A stretch of DNA of 64,000 bases from Adiantum capillus-veneris (lineage: Eukaryota; Streptophyta; Polypodiopsida; Polypodiales; Pteridaceae). The DNA lies in assembly GCA_014529385.2 (NCBI GenBank), contig CM043948.1, positions 79,938,291-80,002,290 of the forward strand. Reading direction: 5' to 3'. Position numbers and translations under genes: made by a program. Shown here in pieces: positions 33,103 to 48,572 of the stretch (the first letter of the stretch is position 1; every line of letters begins with the position of its first letter). The notes below the pieces were generated by a model. That model made no database searches. It worked only from the letters and a program-made list of their open reading frames with translations, and was not told where the DNA came from.

Positions 33103-34946
33103 TTAATACCTTGTCTTCATGTCGGAGAATGGACTCGGGTTGCAGCACCTTCTCTTGGTCCTCGATCTCCGATGGGTCTTCAATAGTGGGTCTTCAATAG
33201 TTGTTTCTTGAGGTGGCTCTCCTTTGTAAGGCTTTAATAGGCTCACATGGAAAGCATTGTGTATGAGCCAATGATTGGGCAACTTGAGTTGATAGGCCAT
33301 CTCATTGATTGGCCTAAGAATTTGGAAGGGACCATAGTACCTTTTTGCTAGTTTAGCATAGTACTTTTGGTGGCCCGTAGGATTCTTGCCCGTCATGTGC
33401 CTTAATCGAGCCTTGGGAAACTTTAATAAGACCCAATCATTTTCTTTAAAGTCTTGGGCTCTTCTGTGCTTGTCAGCAGTAGCCTTTTGCCTTTGCTGTG
33501 AGATAGAGATAGCATCCTTAATCTTTTGAAAAGATTCTTGTAGGTCTCGGCTATACTCATCTGCAGCGAAGATCTTCCCATGTACCTTAAGTAGCAAGGG
33601 ACTTTTTGATCTTCCCTCAATTACCTTGAAAGATGCTTTTTCCGTGGAAGTATGTACAGTGTTATTGTAAGCATACTCCACTAAGGGTAAGTACTTCTCC
33701 CATTGGGATCTTTGATCTAATTCCGTTACATAGGCTTTTAGTAGATCGATAATGGTTAGGTTAGCTATTTCACTTTGGCCATCCGTTTGTGGATGATAGG
33801 CCGAAGAAGTTTAGCCTTGTCCCTAAAATCTCAAAGCGACCCTTCTAGAAATTACTGGTCATTCTAGGATCTCTATTCGACACTATGGACATTGGTAAGC
33901 CATGGTACTTGAAAATTTGTGAAATGAAGAGGGTTGCCATTTGATGGGCTTTGATAGTCTTTTTGACAGGTATAAAATGAGCTTGTTTACTGAACTTGTC
34001 TACTATCTTCCATATTCCTGTATTCCCATGGATAGACTTAGGCAATCCAAAGATAAAATCCATGGATATGCTCTCCCATGGTGAATTAGGGATTGGCAAG
34101 GGTTGAAGCAATCCAAGTTTCTTCCCTCTATCAAATTTTGTCTTTTGGCATACCACACATTTAGAAACATACTCTTGTATGTTCACTTTCATGATAGGCC
34201 AATAGAAATATGTTTCAATTCCCTTTAAGGTAGACTGAATCCCTCTATGCCCCGCATAAGTGGAGCATGAGATTCATACATTACTTTCTCACGTAGTGAG
34301 TTAGTAACACATAGTCTATTGCCGTAGAGAAGATAGCCATCTTGTAAAGTAAATGGTTCTTCTTTCTTCCCTAATGCAAGGGCTGAAATCACATCTCTAA
34401 AATCGAGATCAATACCGTACTCATCTATCATTGAAGATAGATCATTGTGAGTGGCTATGGAAACCGCATTCACTCTCGGTCGTCTTGAGAGTGCATCAGC
34501 TACTTGATTATGCTTGCCAACAATGTGAGCAATATGAAAATGAAATTGCGAAAGAAAATTTGCCCACCTCATTTGTTTGTCGGAGAGCTTGGTCTGCGTC
34601 ATAAAGTACTTAAGACTTTGGTGATCCGTTCGCAGAATGAAAGGAGTCCCCAATAAATAGTGCTTCCATGAGTCTAAGGCATGTAGAACTGCCAGGAGTT
34701 CTTTTTCATATATGGCTAGAGCTTGCTCAGCAGGGTCAGCCTTATACTCTCATAGCCTATGGCGTGCCCTTCTTGGAGCAAACCAGCTCCAAGGCAATCA
34801 CCACAAGCATCACATTGGCCCTCAAATGGTTTTGAGAGATCCGGTAGTGTAAGCACAGGTTGAGAGATAAGCTTTTCTTTAAGCTTTTCGCAAGCATTGT
34901 TCTCCTTCTTGAGCAAGAAAAGAGAAACCTTGTGCTCTGATACCAA
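33103..34946 (-). pseudogene. Truncated pol: RNase H and integrase
   Basis: Minus strand, in order: end of the RT connection and start of RNase H with P-V-L-T-L-P-D-L and C-D-A-C-G-D-C-L-G-A (34946-34716); RNase H Y-E-K-E-L-L-A, R-T-D-H-Q-S-L and Q-V-A-D-A-L-S-R-R (34720-34225); integrase zinc region C-V-V-C-Q and core D-F-I-F-G-L-P with S-N-R-D in place of the usual S-D-R-D (34192-33845); and the C-terminal region N-D-W-V-L-L-K...Y-Y-G-P-F-Q-I-L...V-S-L-L-K-P (33681-33103), the GPF-type tail of chromoviruses. Several frame shifts and the Asp-to-Asn change leave it non-functional. The coding sequence begins right at the primer site, so about 3 kb was deleted there. Confidence 0.9.
34934..34945 (-). 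promoter_or_regulatory. Primer-binding site (tRNA-iMet)
   Basis: The minus strand reads TGGTATCAGAGC one base after the LTR, complementary to initiator tRNA-Met. Confidence 0.9.
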
Positions 34947-36621
<1,675 letters not shown>

Positions 36622-36626
36622 CACCG

Positions 36627-38717
36627 CACTAGCTCTGAAATCTTGTATATGCAGGTCCACACTTCCTCCGTTAAACACCCCTTGATCGCAATTGGAAGAA
36701 TTAATTGCAAGAACTTATGCCAGTCGTGCGATTTCAGTCGTGACAGTTGATTGTCATGGGTGAATGCCGTCTTGAGACATCGCATATATTCTGTTGGCAT
36801 CCTGAACTCTGAAATCACCCTCTTAACTTGTCGCTCTTCGTTTTTTAGCAATACCCATGGCGCTCTTGGAAGTTTTGTTTAGCCAGCTGCATTGGTGAAA
36901 GGCCACATCTCTGGCATCTTTCCAACTGTGACTGCAAATCATCTCGTGAAGCTCGATTGTCTTTCATTTCCATGATTGTATTCCAGAGGAGCTCTCCCAC
37001 ATTCTTTAATATATGCATTGGATCCAGCAAATGGTTAATTAGTAGATCACCCCAGTATGGCAATGTATGGAGAATGGACAAACGTTTCATTCCTGGAACA
37101 GGTTGCCCCTCATGTTGCTCCTATCGGCAACGCCACTCTTTTACATGCATAGGATGACATTCAACACGACCAAGCTGACCTTCGTGCAAGTGATGGCCAT
37201 CTGGAAGATAACAGTGGTGGCCTTGTCTTTCGAAGAGAGGCAGAATAGCACACATCCAAAGACTGCCTGCAAATTGGACATGCATTGTATCCCAAAGTTG
37301 TTAGCCCTGCATATATTAAAGCATGAATCAGGCCAAGGCAAAGTGCTTGAGAATAGCGAGAACTTTGTAAATCAAGAACCATTACCAGAAGCTTCTCCGT
37401 ATCCTGGCCAATCATGCATAGTCCACATAAGAAGTCCATGGATCCTTGCATGCTTTTCTCCTATTGGTTCAACCGCATCTGCTATGTCGATCCCATGCCA
37501 TAACTCCTCGAGCTCGTCAACTAGTGGAGCTAGATAAACATCCATGTTTTTTGCCTTGAACTTACCAGGTACAATCAAGCTTAATATCAAATGACCCTTC
37601 TTGATGGCAAGCCACGGTGGGAGGTTGTAATTGATAAGGCACACAGGCCAAGTGCTCCATGACGAGCTTCTCAAGCCAAATGGATTAACTCCATCCTTTG
37701 CCATGCCCAAACGTAAATTGCATGGTTCACTCTTAAAATGTGGCCAGGTATCTTCAATGTGCCTCCAGGCCTTTGAATCAGCGGGCACCCTAAATGTTGT
37801 GTCAGTGGATCTATTCGTAGAATGCCACCTCATCAACTTTGCAATGGAATCACAACAAAACATGCTTTTTATCCTAGGAATAAAGGGAAATGCCGCAACA
37901 CTTTAGCTGGCACTGTCTCGCCAACTGCATCTTGTTTGTAGCGCATTGCTACGCACTTAGGACATGACAGACAATCTGCGAATTCATTGCGAAAAAGAAT
38001 GCAATCATTTGGACATGCATGAATCTTGTTGTAGTCCAAGACAACTGAGGTCAATAGTTGCTTTGCATCTGGCCTGGAAGGAGGCATTTCATTGCCAGCC
38101 GAGAGAAGTTGCTCCCGCAACAACCTGTTTAAGCCACATTAAATTAAAAAGCTCTCCAAGCATGTCACCATTGCAATCGGAAAATCTCTTTTGTAAATTA
38201 CGTACCTAAACAAAGCAGTGACGCTTGCATCTGACCACCCGTACACTGACTGAAGATTCAAAAACGCCAGACAAGTACGAAGCACAGATATTTTGGTGCC
38301 TACATAGATTGGTTGACGTGCCAACTTCCTCAACATGTCTTCAAGAGATAGGCGCACGGCTTCTGGTGCTGCTTCGTTAGCGTTCTCCTCGCTTGTCTGG
38401 AAGAAGGCATCCAGAATCTCCTCCATGCCATCGTCTTCTGTCTGTAAGCCCTTTTCTGCTTCCATCCTTGGCTCTTTATTGGTCGGACCTTCACGCATAA
38501 TCCTTTTTCTCTCTCTCTCAGATGTAGGTGCTATGTCGCGAAAATCAATGCCCGTTCCGTAGGAGTCGTATCGTAGATTCTGTACGGTTTCTCTAGCAAA
38601 CTCTCCGTACTTGTGCACATGTTCATTACATATCCTACGCTTGCGCAGGATTTGATACTTGCAGAGCGTGCATGAGCATGCAATCTTTTCCTCCATGTTA
38701 GTTGATGATGTTTCCAT
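36627..38717 (-). pseudogene. CACTA-2 transposase (TNP2), N-terminal half
   Basis: The ATG at 38717 starts a Cys/His N-terminus (C14, C16, C19, C30, H33, H35) and an acidic linker. An 81-base intron (38205-38125, GTACGT donor, ACAG acceptor on the minus strand) joins A-L-F-R to L-L-R-E-Q-L. The TNP2 core follows: K-I-H-A-C-P-N-D-C-I-L-F-R-N-E, M-F-C-C-D-S-I-A-K-L-M-R-W-H, K-D-G-V-N-P-F-G (first catalytic Asp), W-T-M-H-D-W-P-G-Y-G-E (second Asp), a C-P-I-C pair, L-L-D-P-M-H-I-L-K-N, and the start of DUF4218 (S-H-D-W-H...L-P-I-A). One-base frame shifts occur near 37870, 37370, 37100 and 36850. DUF4218 is cut by the gypsy insertion. Confidence 0.92.
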
Positions 38718-38765
38718 CTACAATGATTATGAATGTTGTTTTAATATATATACTCCTCACAATGT

Positions 38766-38900
38766 AAACTACCTCGCATTCTCTAGTCTTGCCCAATCTC
38801 CGTACACCTTGGTCCAGAGGTGTACGGAGATCAGGACCACCAGGTCAAAATCTCGTCTTTATTGGTCAAATCCTATATGGGTAGACACATACGTGCACTC
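38766..38900. promoter_or_regulatory. Conserved block upstream of CACTA-2 transposase
   Basis: Single copy of the sequence repeated three times in CACTA-1 (13316-13868): CGCATTCTCTAG, a perfect 11-bp stem TCCGTACACCT...AGGTGTACGGA and CTTTATTGGTCAA. It lies about 50 bases upstream of the transposase ATG (minus-strand gene), so it may belong to the promoter or 5' leader. Confidence 0.5.
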
Positions 38901-38967
38901 CCAGGTGTACATGGCAATGCATGTAGTGGGCAAAACCCCTTTGCCTCTTTTAGTTCCATAGTTTCTT

Positions 38968-39806
<839 letters not shown>

Positions 39807-40227
39807 CTCTTCTGATCGAACGAGCAACTGAGCTAGGGAGATCCAGACGCCTACGACTACGGAGGCCAGACTACACAACATATACAGAGGCTGCATCAAA
39901 GGATCCAGGTCACTTTGGCTCGACATGCACAATGCCCAGTCAGACTACTGACCATGGAGGAGATTGATGAGGTCCGCCAGCGACGACAGATGCTGGATCT
40001 CCTATGATCTACCTATCCCAACTAGTTGTTTTAGCTGCTTAGTCCACACACATCAGTTTAGGATTCCATAATATTTTATTTTGTCATTTTTTCATCTTGT
40101 TATTCTGACTTTGTATCAGATCCACCACATTGTAACTTTCTAGTCTCATAGGTCACTTTGGCCTTTTGAAGACGTTAATATAACATTTCATTTCATTTCT
40201 TTCTTTAATTTTAATTTCCTACGCATA

Positions 40228-40229
40228 CA

Positions 40230-40287
<58 letters not shown>

Positions 40288-40349
40288 AATTTCCTACGCA
40301 TACATTTTTCTCTCTCTATCTCTCTCTTTAATTTCCTACACGCACACAC

Positions 40350-40420
<71 letters not shown>

Positions 40421-40504
40421 TCCTACACACACACACTGCTCTCTCTCTCTCTTTCCTACACACACACACCGCTCTCTCTCTCTCTCTCTTTCCTACACAC
40501 ACAC

Positions 40505-40550
<46 letters not shown>

Positions 40551-40732
40551 ACAAACACACACACACACACACCGCTCTCTCTCTCTATCTCTTTCTTACA
40601 CACACACACCGCTCTCGCTCTCTCTCTCTCTCTTTCCTACACAAACACACACACACACCGCTCTCTCTCTCTCTATCTCTTTCCTACACACACACACACT
40701 ATCTCTTTCCTACACACACACACACACATGAT
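40228..40732. repeat. Compound (CT)n/(CA)n microsatellite
   Basis: Alternating CT runs and ACACACAC runs with a repeated TTTCCTACACACACAC unit, about 500 bases. Confidence 0.95.
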
Positions 40733-40869
40733 GTGTAGAGAGAGAGAGAGAGGGGTTGGGAGGGGGGAAGAGTGCCATAATACCTGCGCAGCAGGTTTCG
40801 GCCAAGATCTGAGTGCGCGCGTTGAAGGCGAAAATGGCCCCTACGCGCGGGTTCCCTTTCTTTCCTCCA

Positions 40870-41081
40870 ATATTTTAGCATCGAAAAGTGTGTCGATATA
40901 CGCGTCGAAATAGCTATCGCTATACGCATGGAAAGTCTTGCCTTTCCACACGTATTTCCACGCACATATCGACGGCTATTTCGACGCGTATATCGACGGG
41001 GTAAAAGAACGTCGATATCTGTGTGGAAAGGTACGGGCGTTGATATACAAGGCGTCGATAACTTTGGGTTATGTTGTAGTG
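40870..41081. repeat. CACTA-2 right terminal and subterminal repeats
   Basis: Units GTCGATATACGCGTCGA, TATCGACG and GCGTCGA in both orientations, ending GTTGTAGTG at 41081 and followed by the ACG target duplication. Confidence 0.8.
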
Positions 41082-41084
41082 ACG

Positions 41085-42762
41085 AATCACATAGATTTGC
41101 AACAATATTACCTAAGAAAAATGAATACAACATTGAGAGAGAGAGAGAGAGAGAGAGAAACGTTAAAGAGAACTTATAAGAAAACGCCAAGAGAAAAATG
41201 AAAGAGCAGAGAAAGATCTTTTGACTTTCTATCTTGATTTGTCTTTTGACTTTCCACCTTCATCTATCTTTTCATTTCCTAAACTCACTCTTCACTTATG
41301 CACTTAATATGTTTTGAAAGAATTTTTATTTTTCTGAGATTGGGGAGACCTAATCTCTTTTAACCAGGATTATAGGTGCCGCTGCGTCTAACTACGTCCA
41401 AAGCCCTACTTTTATGGATTTGACGCAGCGGGTGGAATCTCCCCTCCACGTCAGACTTTTCTACCGCTGTGGTGCTTTCTTTGTTCCATGTGCGCACCCT
41501 TTCAGGAAACCAGCAATTGCACAGGCAGACAAAGACTAGAGAATGTGGGGGTATGTATGTGTGTGTGGGTGTGTGTGCCTTTCCAAAGTCCAGACTCCGT
41601 AGCGTAGAGCCCAAAATGGCTATGGAGAAAGGTAGCTGTGGATGACAATTTTGGCCAGAAGTCCTCCCCTCCCCCCACCCACAAGATCTATCAGTGACGA
41701 AGGAGCCCACTTTATTATGATGATGGTAGGTTCGTTCCGAACTCAGTATGAGTTAACTACAACACAGTACGAGCTTCAAGAACCAAGAGGAGGAGGAGCA
41801 ATGGAGCCATCGTTCTACAGCTTGATCATCAATGGAGTCACAATTGCAAACTAAGGCATATTTTTCTCAAACACTACTTTGAGGGGGGGGGCACAGTGAG
41901 TGAGTGGACCATGGACACTAGCTTGAGTCTCAGGACTCGAAAGTCACAACATGGTAGCAAACCAATAGGTAGTTTGTGACAACTAACATGCAGTCAACTT
42001 GGATGAGGTAAGATTGAAGCACCTCATGGTAAATGCAAGCAGCATAATGGGATCGTTAAACTACACAGTCCGATGCAACTTGGGACATAAGAACACACCA
42101 AGGGTGGAAAATTCAATGTAGCATTGACACTTGCTTTTGAACTTGTGACCTTTGACCATCTATTGGCCCAAAGTGGTTTGTAGAGTGGATGCAAAATTGC
42201 CACAAATTTAGGATTCACGATGGAGACATAAAATTCGGCAGCCTAACACTTCCACAAGTGCCTTTGGATTCTGCATGGAGGGAGAGAAGGACTCAAGTTA
42301 GTGTTCGGGAAAAATGTGGCTCGGCTTAATATCGTGCCGTTTTCAATTTCCAAAAGGCCACTTGAGGGCAAGGGGAAAAGGAGAAATTCGACCCCAAAGT
42401 AGAGAAAAATAGTGTAAAAACCTGAAAAAGTAGCCTAATTTTCTAAAATTTCCTCTTGGCAAATTCAAGGAAAGGAATTTTGCATGTTTGGAAAATGATT
42501 TTTCCCAAACACTAACTCAAGTCGATGGGGCCGACAGCTGCACGCGCACACACCATCACTATTGGATCCTAGGAGAGAGTAGAGGTTAGTATGACAAGAC
42601 ATTCATGGTTCTCGAGAGTGGTTCGCTCGATTGTGGACATCTGCAAAACAGACACACACACACACACAGTCTCCGATGATCTTTTTTAAAAAAATCCATA
42701 GCCAGTGAGGAAAAGGATATATGCCTTTTTATGTCAAAATGTGAAGTCAAAGTGAGGAAGGG

Positions 42763-42811
<49 letters not shown>

Positions 42812-42899
42812 TCGAGTGAGCCGCCAGCAAGACTCCAACCAGTGAGCTCTGAAAATACACGGACGACATGCCTGCCCCCTCACTAAATGTGTAGGCACA

Positions 42900-42984
<85 letters not shown>

Positions 42985-43453
42985 TAAAAAACTTTGGTTT
43001 GATTTTAATGCGCACTCCCATTAAATCATTGGGCTCAATCTTATTGCGGCTTCTATTCACTACATAGGATACTATTATGGCTTTAATACAATTCACTCAC
43101 AGACTGTGTGTTCTGAGAAAAAAAAAAAGGGGATTCTATTATGGAAATACTTAGGAGGGCAAAATAGGTGGCATCGGTGGCCAAAACGTTTTTTTTCATT
43201 TCTTTTTATAAGAATCTATTTAGATACCAAGGATGACACGTGCAGGGGATTTTGGACCCCTTATGCTAAATAGTAAAGGTAAAGCTGAAGAAAAGGGGGA
43301 AAGGTAGGACACCGGGGTCTAGATATTCTCTCTCTCTACTCTCTCTCTCTCTCTCTCTCCGTCCGTCCGTCTGTCAATCGTCAGAGCACGAGTTCGTGGT
43401 TGTGGATTAGCTAGGGAGGATGGTAAGGCTAGTTGCACGATGACGCAGACAGC

Positions 43454-43499
<46 letters not shown>

Positions 43500-45112
43500 T
43501 CTATGGATGTCTCTCTCTTGCTGTCTGCAGGGTCTGGGGGCGCTGCTCTTTCTCGGCTATGTCTCCGTCATGCCGTTGGTGTGCAGGTGAGGGATTGCGA
43601 GACCGTGCCCGTGGGGGTGTTTGTGTAGCGAAAAGGGCAGGCACACCAGAGCGCGTGCATCGGTTGCCTTTTTGCAGTAGCTCTCGCTGAGCTAATCGCA
43701 CTCTTGAGGCCAACGAGTATGGGCTTTTCTCATGCGCGTTGACTGTAGCCCCATCATTGCTAGGACAGGTCCCTAGGTGGCGCAGTTGCAGCCAGCGACG
43801 TTTGATCTTGTGTTAGGCTTATCTACGGCCAGCATGCGTGTATTTTGCCCAGATTAGTCTCAGCCGTTCTGATTATATTGATGATTGCTGCATGGTTGAT
43901 GAGAAGAGGAGCAGCTCCATTGCATCTCTGATCACGCACACCCATTGTGGGGCTCTCATGAGCAAAGGGATGCATCCTCGTGTGCGTGAAAACAGGGAGA
44001 GTCCTCAGGATGCATCTCCCTCTCACACTCTCAACGGGGTGGTTTTGGGGTTGTGGGGGGGGGGGGGGTTGATTGGATGGGGAAAGATGAGCCAGATTAG
44101 ATGCCATGTGATGAGTAGAGCCGACAGAGAATTGCCTTTGCATGATATCGGCGTGAACTGTGGAGCGATAGGACGACAGTTCGTTTCTTTCTAATTGCAA
44201 GATTCGAACCGAATCTTCGGAACAAATTAATTAATGTTTGCAAAATGGACCCAGTATGTCAGTATGTCATGGTGCTCAACTACCACACCGCTCACATTAG
44301 TCTCACCTCGCTAGCTTCAATGTTCGCCTCACTAGCTTCAATTCTCTTAGTGCTTTCCGTTGGTGATCGTAGCATGTTATTGCAGCAAGATTCTCTCTCT
44401 CCCCTTCACCCTTACACTATATATTGTGGCTATGTATGAGATCACTACAAGAAAATTATGTATGGTTGAAGTGTGGCATCTTTGGGGATCTCAAACTGGT
44501 GGGCATTTCGTCCATGCACAAGGGTTTGGTCAAGGGGATACAAGGGAGACCTAGTCAGGTGGTTTTGATGGTTACCAACGGTGGCTCAGTTGGATTGAGG
44601 GCAACAACAGCACCATAGTGTGGAGGCAACAAAGCAGGGTTTAGGGCATTTAGGGCATCCATGGCCATAGCCTATAGAAAATGGCTCTAGTTGATTCTGC
44701 ATAGCACACAAAGTCTGCTAAAAATACAAGAGGTACCACGGATGGCGCACATGTCGTGGCAGCTTAGGGGGGTCAGGACGTATAAATTTTGTATATCGCG
44801 TGCGTTCAAGGACTATTTCTAAAACTCCTTATCTGTGAATTTTAAAATACACCCTTTTCATATTCAATTTGTAAAGTTTTTTCCCAGTTCTATATTATGG
44901 TTGCCTTCTGTATGTGAAAATGTGAGTAAAAATAAAATTTAATAACCCCTTTTGCTGCACTCATGTGATAGTCACATAATTATTACGTGACCCCCCACCC
45001 CCGCCCAAGCGTGGCAGCAGCAGGTAGTGAGCTAGAGAGCTCTGAACATGGCCAATATAGCAGTGGCAATCCTCAGCCAAAAGGTGTCATGAAACTAGGC
45101 AGAGGCAAGTGG

Positions 45113-45196
<84 letters not shown>

Positions 45197-46217
45197 GTTC
45201 CTATCATTTTCATCCCTTCTCACTCTACCCTCTCTCTTTGACATAACATGAACTCTTGCAATTGGTTGATGAATGTGTGGCTTAGATATGGAGGGCAACC
45301 AAAGGAGGATGACAGTGGAGCAATGGATAGGGTTGGCACATGCACTCCTTCTGTGCCTCTGTTTGGCTAAAAAGTAAGGATCCACCATTCTTCTATCTAC
45401 ATGCTCATCGATTCCCATCGACCCTGACTTAGTGGACCCTCTCCCTCCCCCCCCTTTTACCTTTTTCATTCCGTTGAGCCATGAACTGAGCCATTGGCTA
45501 TGGCGCCAATGTAGAAGAAGATCTCTAGCGCATTTTGTTGCAGTTTTGCAGACTTGCAACAAGATTTTGAAAGAATTTTTCTTTGCTATCTCAAAGTTTT
45601 ACTTAGCAAGTAGTGTCGTTAAAGGTGCATGTGTGCAGATTGTTTGAAACAGTGAGCCCATTTGCAACAAGAATTGGCCAAATGCCTACCCTAAGAGTCG
45701 AAATGCCACTAATGAGCATGAACGAAGATGAAGAGGAATTGGGTATCCAAGGTTAAGATGTTGCCCACATCTAAGAGGGAGTTAGTGGCCCATGAAAGTG
45801 GAAGTGGTGCCTTTGTGATTGTCGCAAGAGAAGAGATAGTTGTCAGTCATGAAACTGTTGAGGGTGATGAGGATGCAACCACTAGATGAGGGAAAGTATA
45901 AGTAGGGATGTCCACTGAAGGGAAGGGGAGTGGCTCTAAGTCCAAATATCAACATTTGAGAAATTTCATATTAGCCTTATAAATATCATGTTACTTACGC
46001 ATGTGTTTTTTCACATCTTATAAATACCATGTGTGTCATGGAGAGATGTATAAAGATAACACACACACATATACACATATGTGTACACGCACACACATAT
46101 GTACCATTGGTAAGAGCGAGTGAGACCTGTCGAAGGAAGTTGCGCAAGCTAGTACAAAAGATATGTACTCGTAACCAAGTAAAAACTGTAGCAACCATGC
46201 TTTACAAACTTTTGAAT
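41085..46217. other. Long stretch without recognised genes, with microsatellites
   Basis: No protein family could be recognised on either strand. Microsatellites: (GA)n 42764-42806; (GT)n then (GA)n 42901-42981; (CT)n near 43327-43359 and 43459-43496; G run 44046-44066; (CT)n 45117-45195; CA/TG-rich 46060-46096. A lone CACTACAAGAAAA (44443-44455) equals the En/Spm terminal consensus but no partner end was found. Confidence 0.6.
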
Positions 46218-46237
46218 AGAATATCTTTTGAGATAGA

Positions 46238-48347
46238 CCTTGGCAGCAATGGTGGGCATAGAATACGCAACTGTCACAAAGCAGGAGTGCATTCTGTTGT
46301 AATTGGACCTGGACAAGGCCTATGACAGTATAGAAGCCATCATGGAAGCTCTAGGCTTTGGGCCGCGCCATTGTCAGCTGCTTCATGTAATGGGGGCTGC
46401 CAGTCAAAGCTCCTATTCAATGATATAATTGTGGGCTCTTTTGAGATCAAAAGGTCTATTAAAAAGGGATGCCCTCTGGCCCCCCTAATTTTCGCCATAG
46501 GATCACATCCTCTAATCATGATGCTCGAAGCTAGTGCTGAACGAGGGGAGGTGCAAGGCCTTGTTTTACCAGGAAATAGCCAACTCCTGGCAAAACTTTT
46601 TGCAGCCGATTCTCTCCTCTTCTTGAAGGCGTGCCGCCAGGTCATTAAAAAAGCTATGGAGATTGTACAAATGTTCTCAGTAGCTTTGGAATCCCAGTGT
46701 AATTTAGAGAAGTCAAGGATGATTTCCCTATTGGAAAATGACTCATTTGACCCTTCTGTCTGGTCAGGGGAGATTGTCACAAAAGGGAATATCTTTAGAC
46801 ATATGGGAGCCCCTTGGGGGTGGATGTAACTCAGAAGCAAAGATTCGAGTGGGTGCTTGAAAAAAATCAAAACAAAAATGAGTAGGTGGGAATATGCTCT
46901 TCTCCCATTCCCAAGTCGGATAAAAGTGATGAATGCCTTTATGATTCCTTATATTGCCTTCACTAGCCCGCTTCTCAAGATGGCTAAGTGTCACTAGAAA
47001 GAGTTCTTAAAACTAGTAAAAGTATGTTTATGGAAAAATAACACAAAATCTTCCAGGCCATGGCAATGGGCCGGTTGGGAATCAGTTGCTCGGCCAGGGA
47101 ATCAAGGAGGCCTCAGAATTCTCAACCCTGTGGCCCATGCAGAAGCTTGTTGCGCCAAATTTGTTGTTTCCTTGGCTAAACAGGATCAAGTTTGGGCTGT
47201 CATGATCAGAGATATGATAGAAGCAGCTAAACTTGGCTCAAATTCGAGGGTGGAAAGTGGAGAGGGGTGGAAGTTCATGACAAACTGTTAGCCCCGGTGT
47301 GGTCTACCTTAAGACTGTGGGGCAGCTCAGGAGAATTGGTAAGAAAATGCAATAGAGCAGCAGGAGTCTTAAAGTGGGGGGAAGCCAGATACTTCAAGAA
47401 CTCCATCCTGCATTGGTCCCCCTGGATCTCCAAAGTTGTAGATCCGCCACAAACTCCCTATTGGATTGAGACAGCCAGGAAGCTAAATAATAAGGGTCTG
47501 AAATGACTTGAGCACTTCTGGGCCGGACAATGTCAACAAGAGTTGGAAAACCATTGACCTTATGGTTGCCCAGTACCAACTTAATAGCTTGGAGGTCTTG
47601 CTTGTCCACAAAGTGATGAAAGAGCTTGACAAATCTAGTGATGCCAATCTATGATTCGGAGTTGGATTGGAATGCCTGGAAATGGCCCGAAAGCAGTCTC
47701 TTGTGGAAACCCATAATAAAAGCATTTATCAGACAATGATGCAAAAGAAGAATTGATCTAGCCCCCTTAACAAGCTATGGAAAAAGCAATGGCCGGAGGA
47801 GAGGTGGGAGCATGTAATGGAGAACATCTGGAAGCCAAAGGTTCCGCAGTACATGAAGGTTTTCTTATGGAAGGTTATTTGGGGTGCTCTACCGACGGGG
47901 GTGAAGACTCAACAGAGAGGGATTGGGTCAGATCGATGCTTGGGGTGCAGGTTAGCTAGTGAAGATCTAGCCCACCTATTCATGGACTGCCTAAGTATAA
48001 AAGGCCTCGCAAAGAAAGTATGCAAGTGGGTCCAGAGAACATGGAAATTTAGCTTTTTCAAGACTGACGTATGTCTTGGAGGTAAAAATTCAAGTAGTCC
48101 TGCACTCCTCATCAGCACTCAGATCGTCAGATACTTCTTCTTTCATAATGTATGGCAGACAAGGAACCGCCGTGTTTTTGAAGGAGGATTTGAGGTGGCA
48201 AGCTTCGCAGAAATTATACAAGAAAGCAAAATGCTAATATGGGCACTCGGGCACAAAAATCACTCGGAGGATTGGTCTAGGACTAGTTGTGCCTTGCTAT
48301 CAGCAGATGGAATGCCTAGGATGGGGGCAAATCTTGGCCATCGGTAA
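46238..48347 (+). pseudogene. LINE ORF2: partial RT, C-terminal region and zf-RVT
   Basis: Plus strand, in several frames: L-D-L-D-K-A-Y-D (RT motif A) near 46300; S-I-K-K-G-C-P-L-A-P-L (motif B) near 46450; L-F-A-A-D-S-L-L-F (motif C, with the usual FADD/YADD reading FAAD) near 46600; a thumb/linker region with A-W-W.../W-A-G-W-E-S and G-G-L-R-I-L near 47050-47110; then K-Q-W-P-E-E-R-W, M-K-V-F-L-W-K-V-I-W-G-A-L-P-T, D-R-C-L-G-C-R...H-L-F-M-D-C (zf-RVT zinc site) and a final stop at 48347. Endonuclease and ORF1 are absent through 5' truncation. Loss of one motif-C Asp and multiple stops make it inactive. Confidence 0.9.
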
Positions 48348-48552
48348 ACAAAAGATCTCAGAATGACAAGAATATGGACTTTGTGTATCAAGGATGTGGA
48401 GGCGGGGTGGTAGGGGTGGCTGCCCTGATAGCCGTTGTAATTATGATCTCTGGATGTTGTCATGGCTTAACATGAGCAAGACAAAAACCTTGTAATTTCT
48501 TGGGCTGTTCAATATAATCCACTCACAATTGTGATTTTTGCTATTAAAAAAA
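46238..48552 (+). mobile_element. 5'-truncated L1-type LINE with 20-bp target duplication
   Basis: The insertion is bracketed by AGAATATCTTTTGAGATAGA at 46218-46237 and 48553-48572, and ends in an A run (about 48545-48552). This proves retroposition by target-primed reverse transcription. The 5' end starts within the RT domain. The 3' tail CACTCACAATTGTGA...A(n) recurs at the end of the LINE piece at 50370-51056. Confidence 0.95.
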
Positions 48553-48572
48553 AGAATATCTTTTGAGATAGA

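Noticed and set aside
43433-43690. 85-residue plus-strand frame
   Set aside because: Begins in a (CT)n run and shows no recognisable domain.
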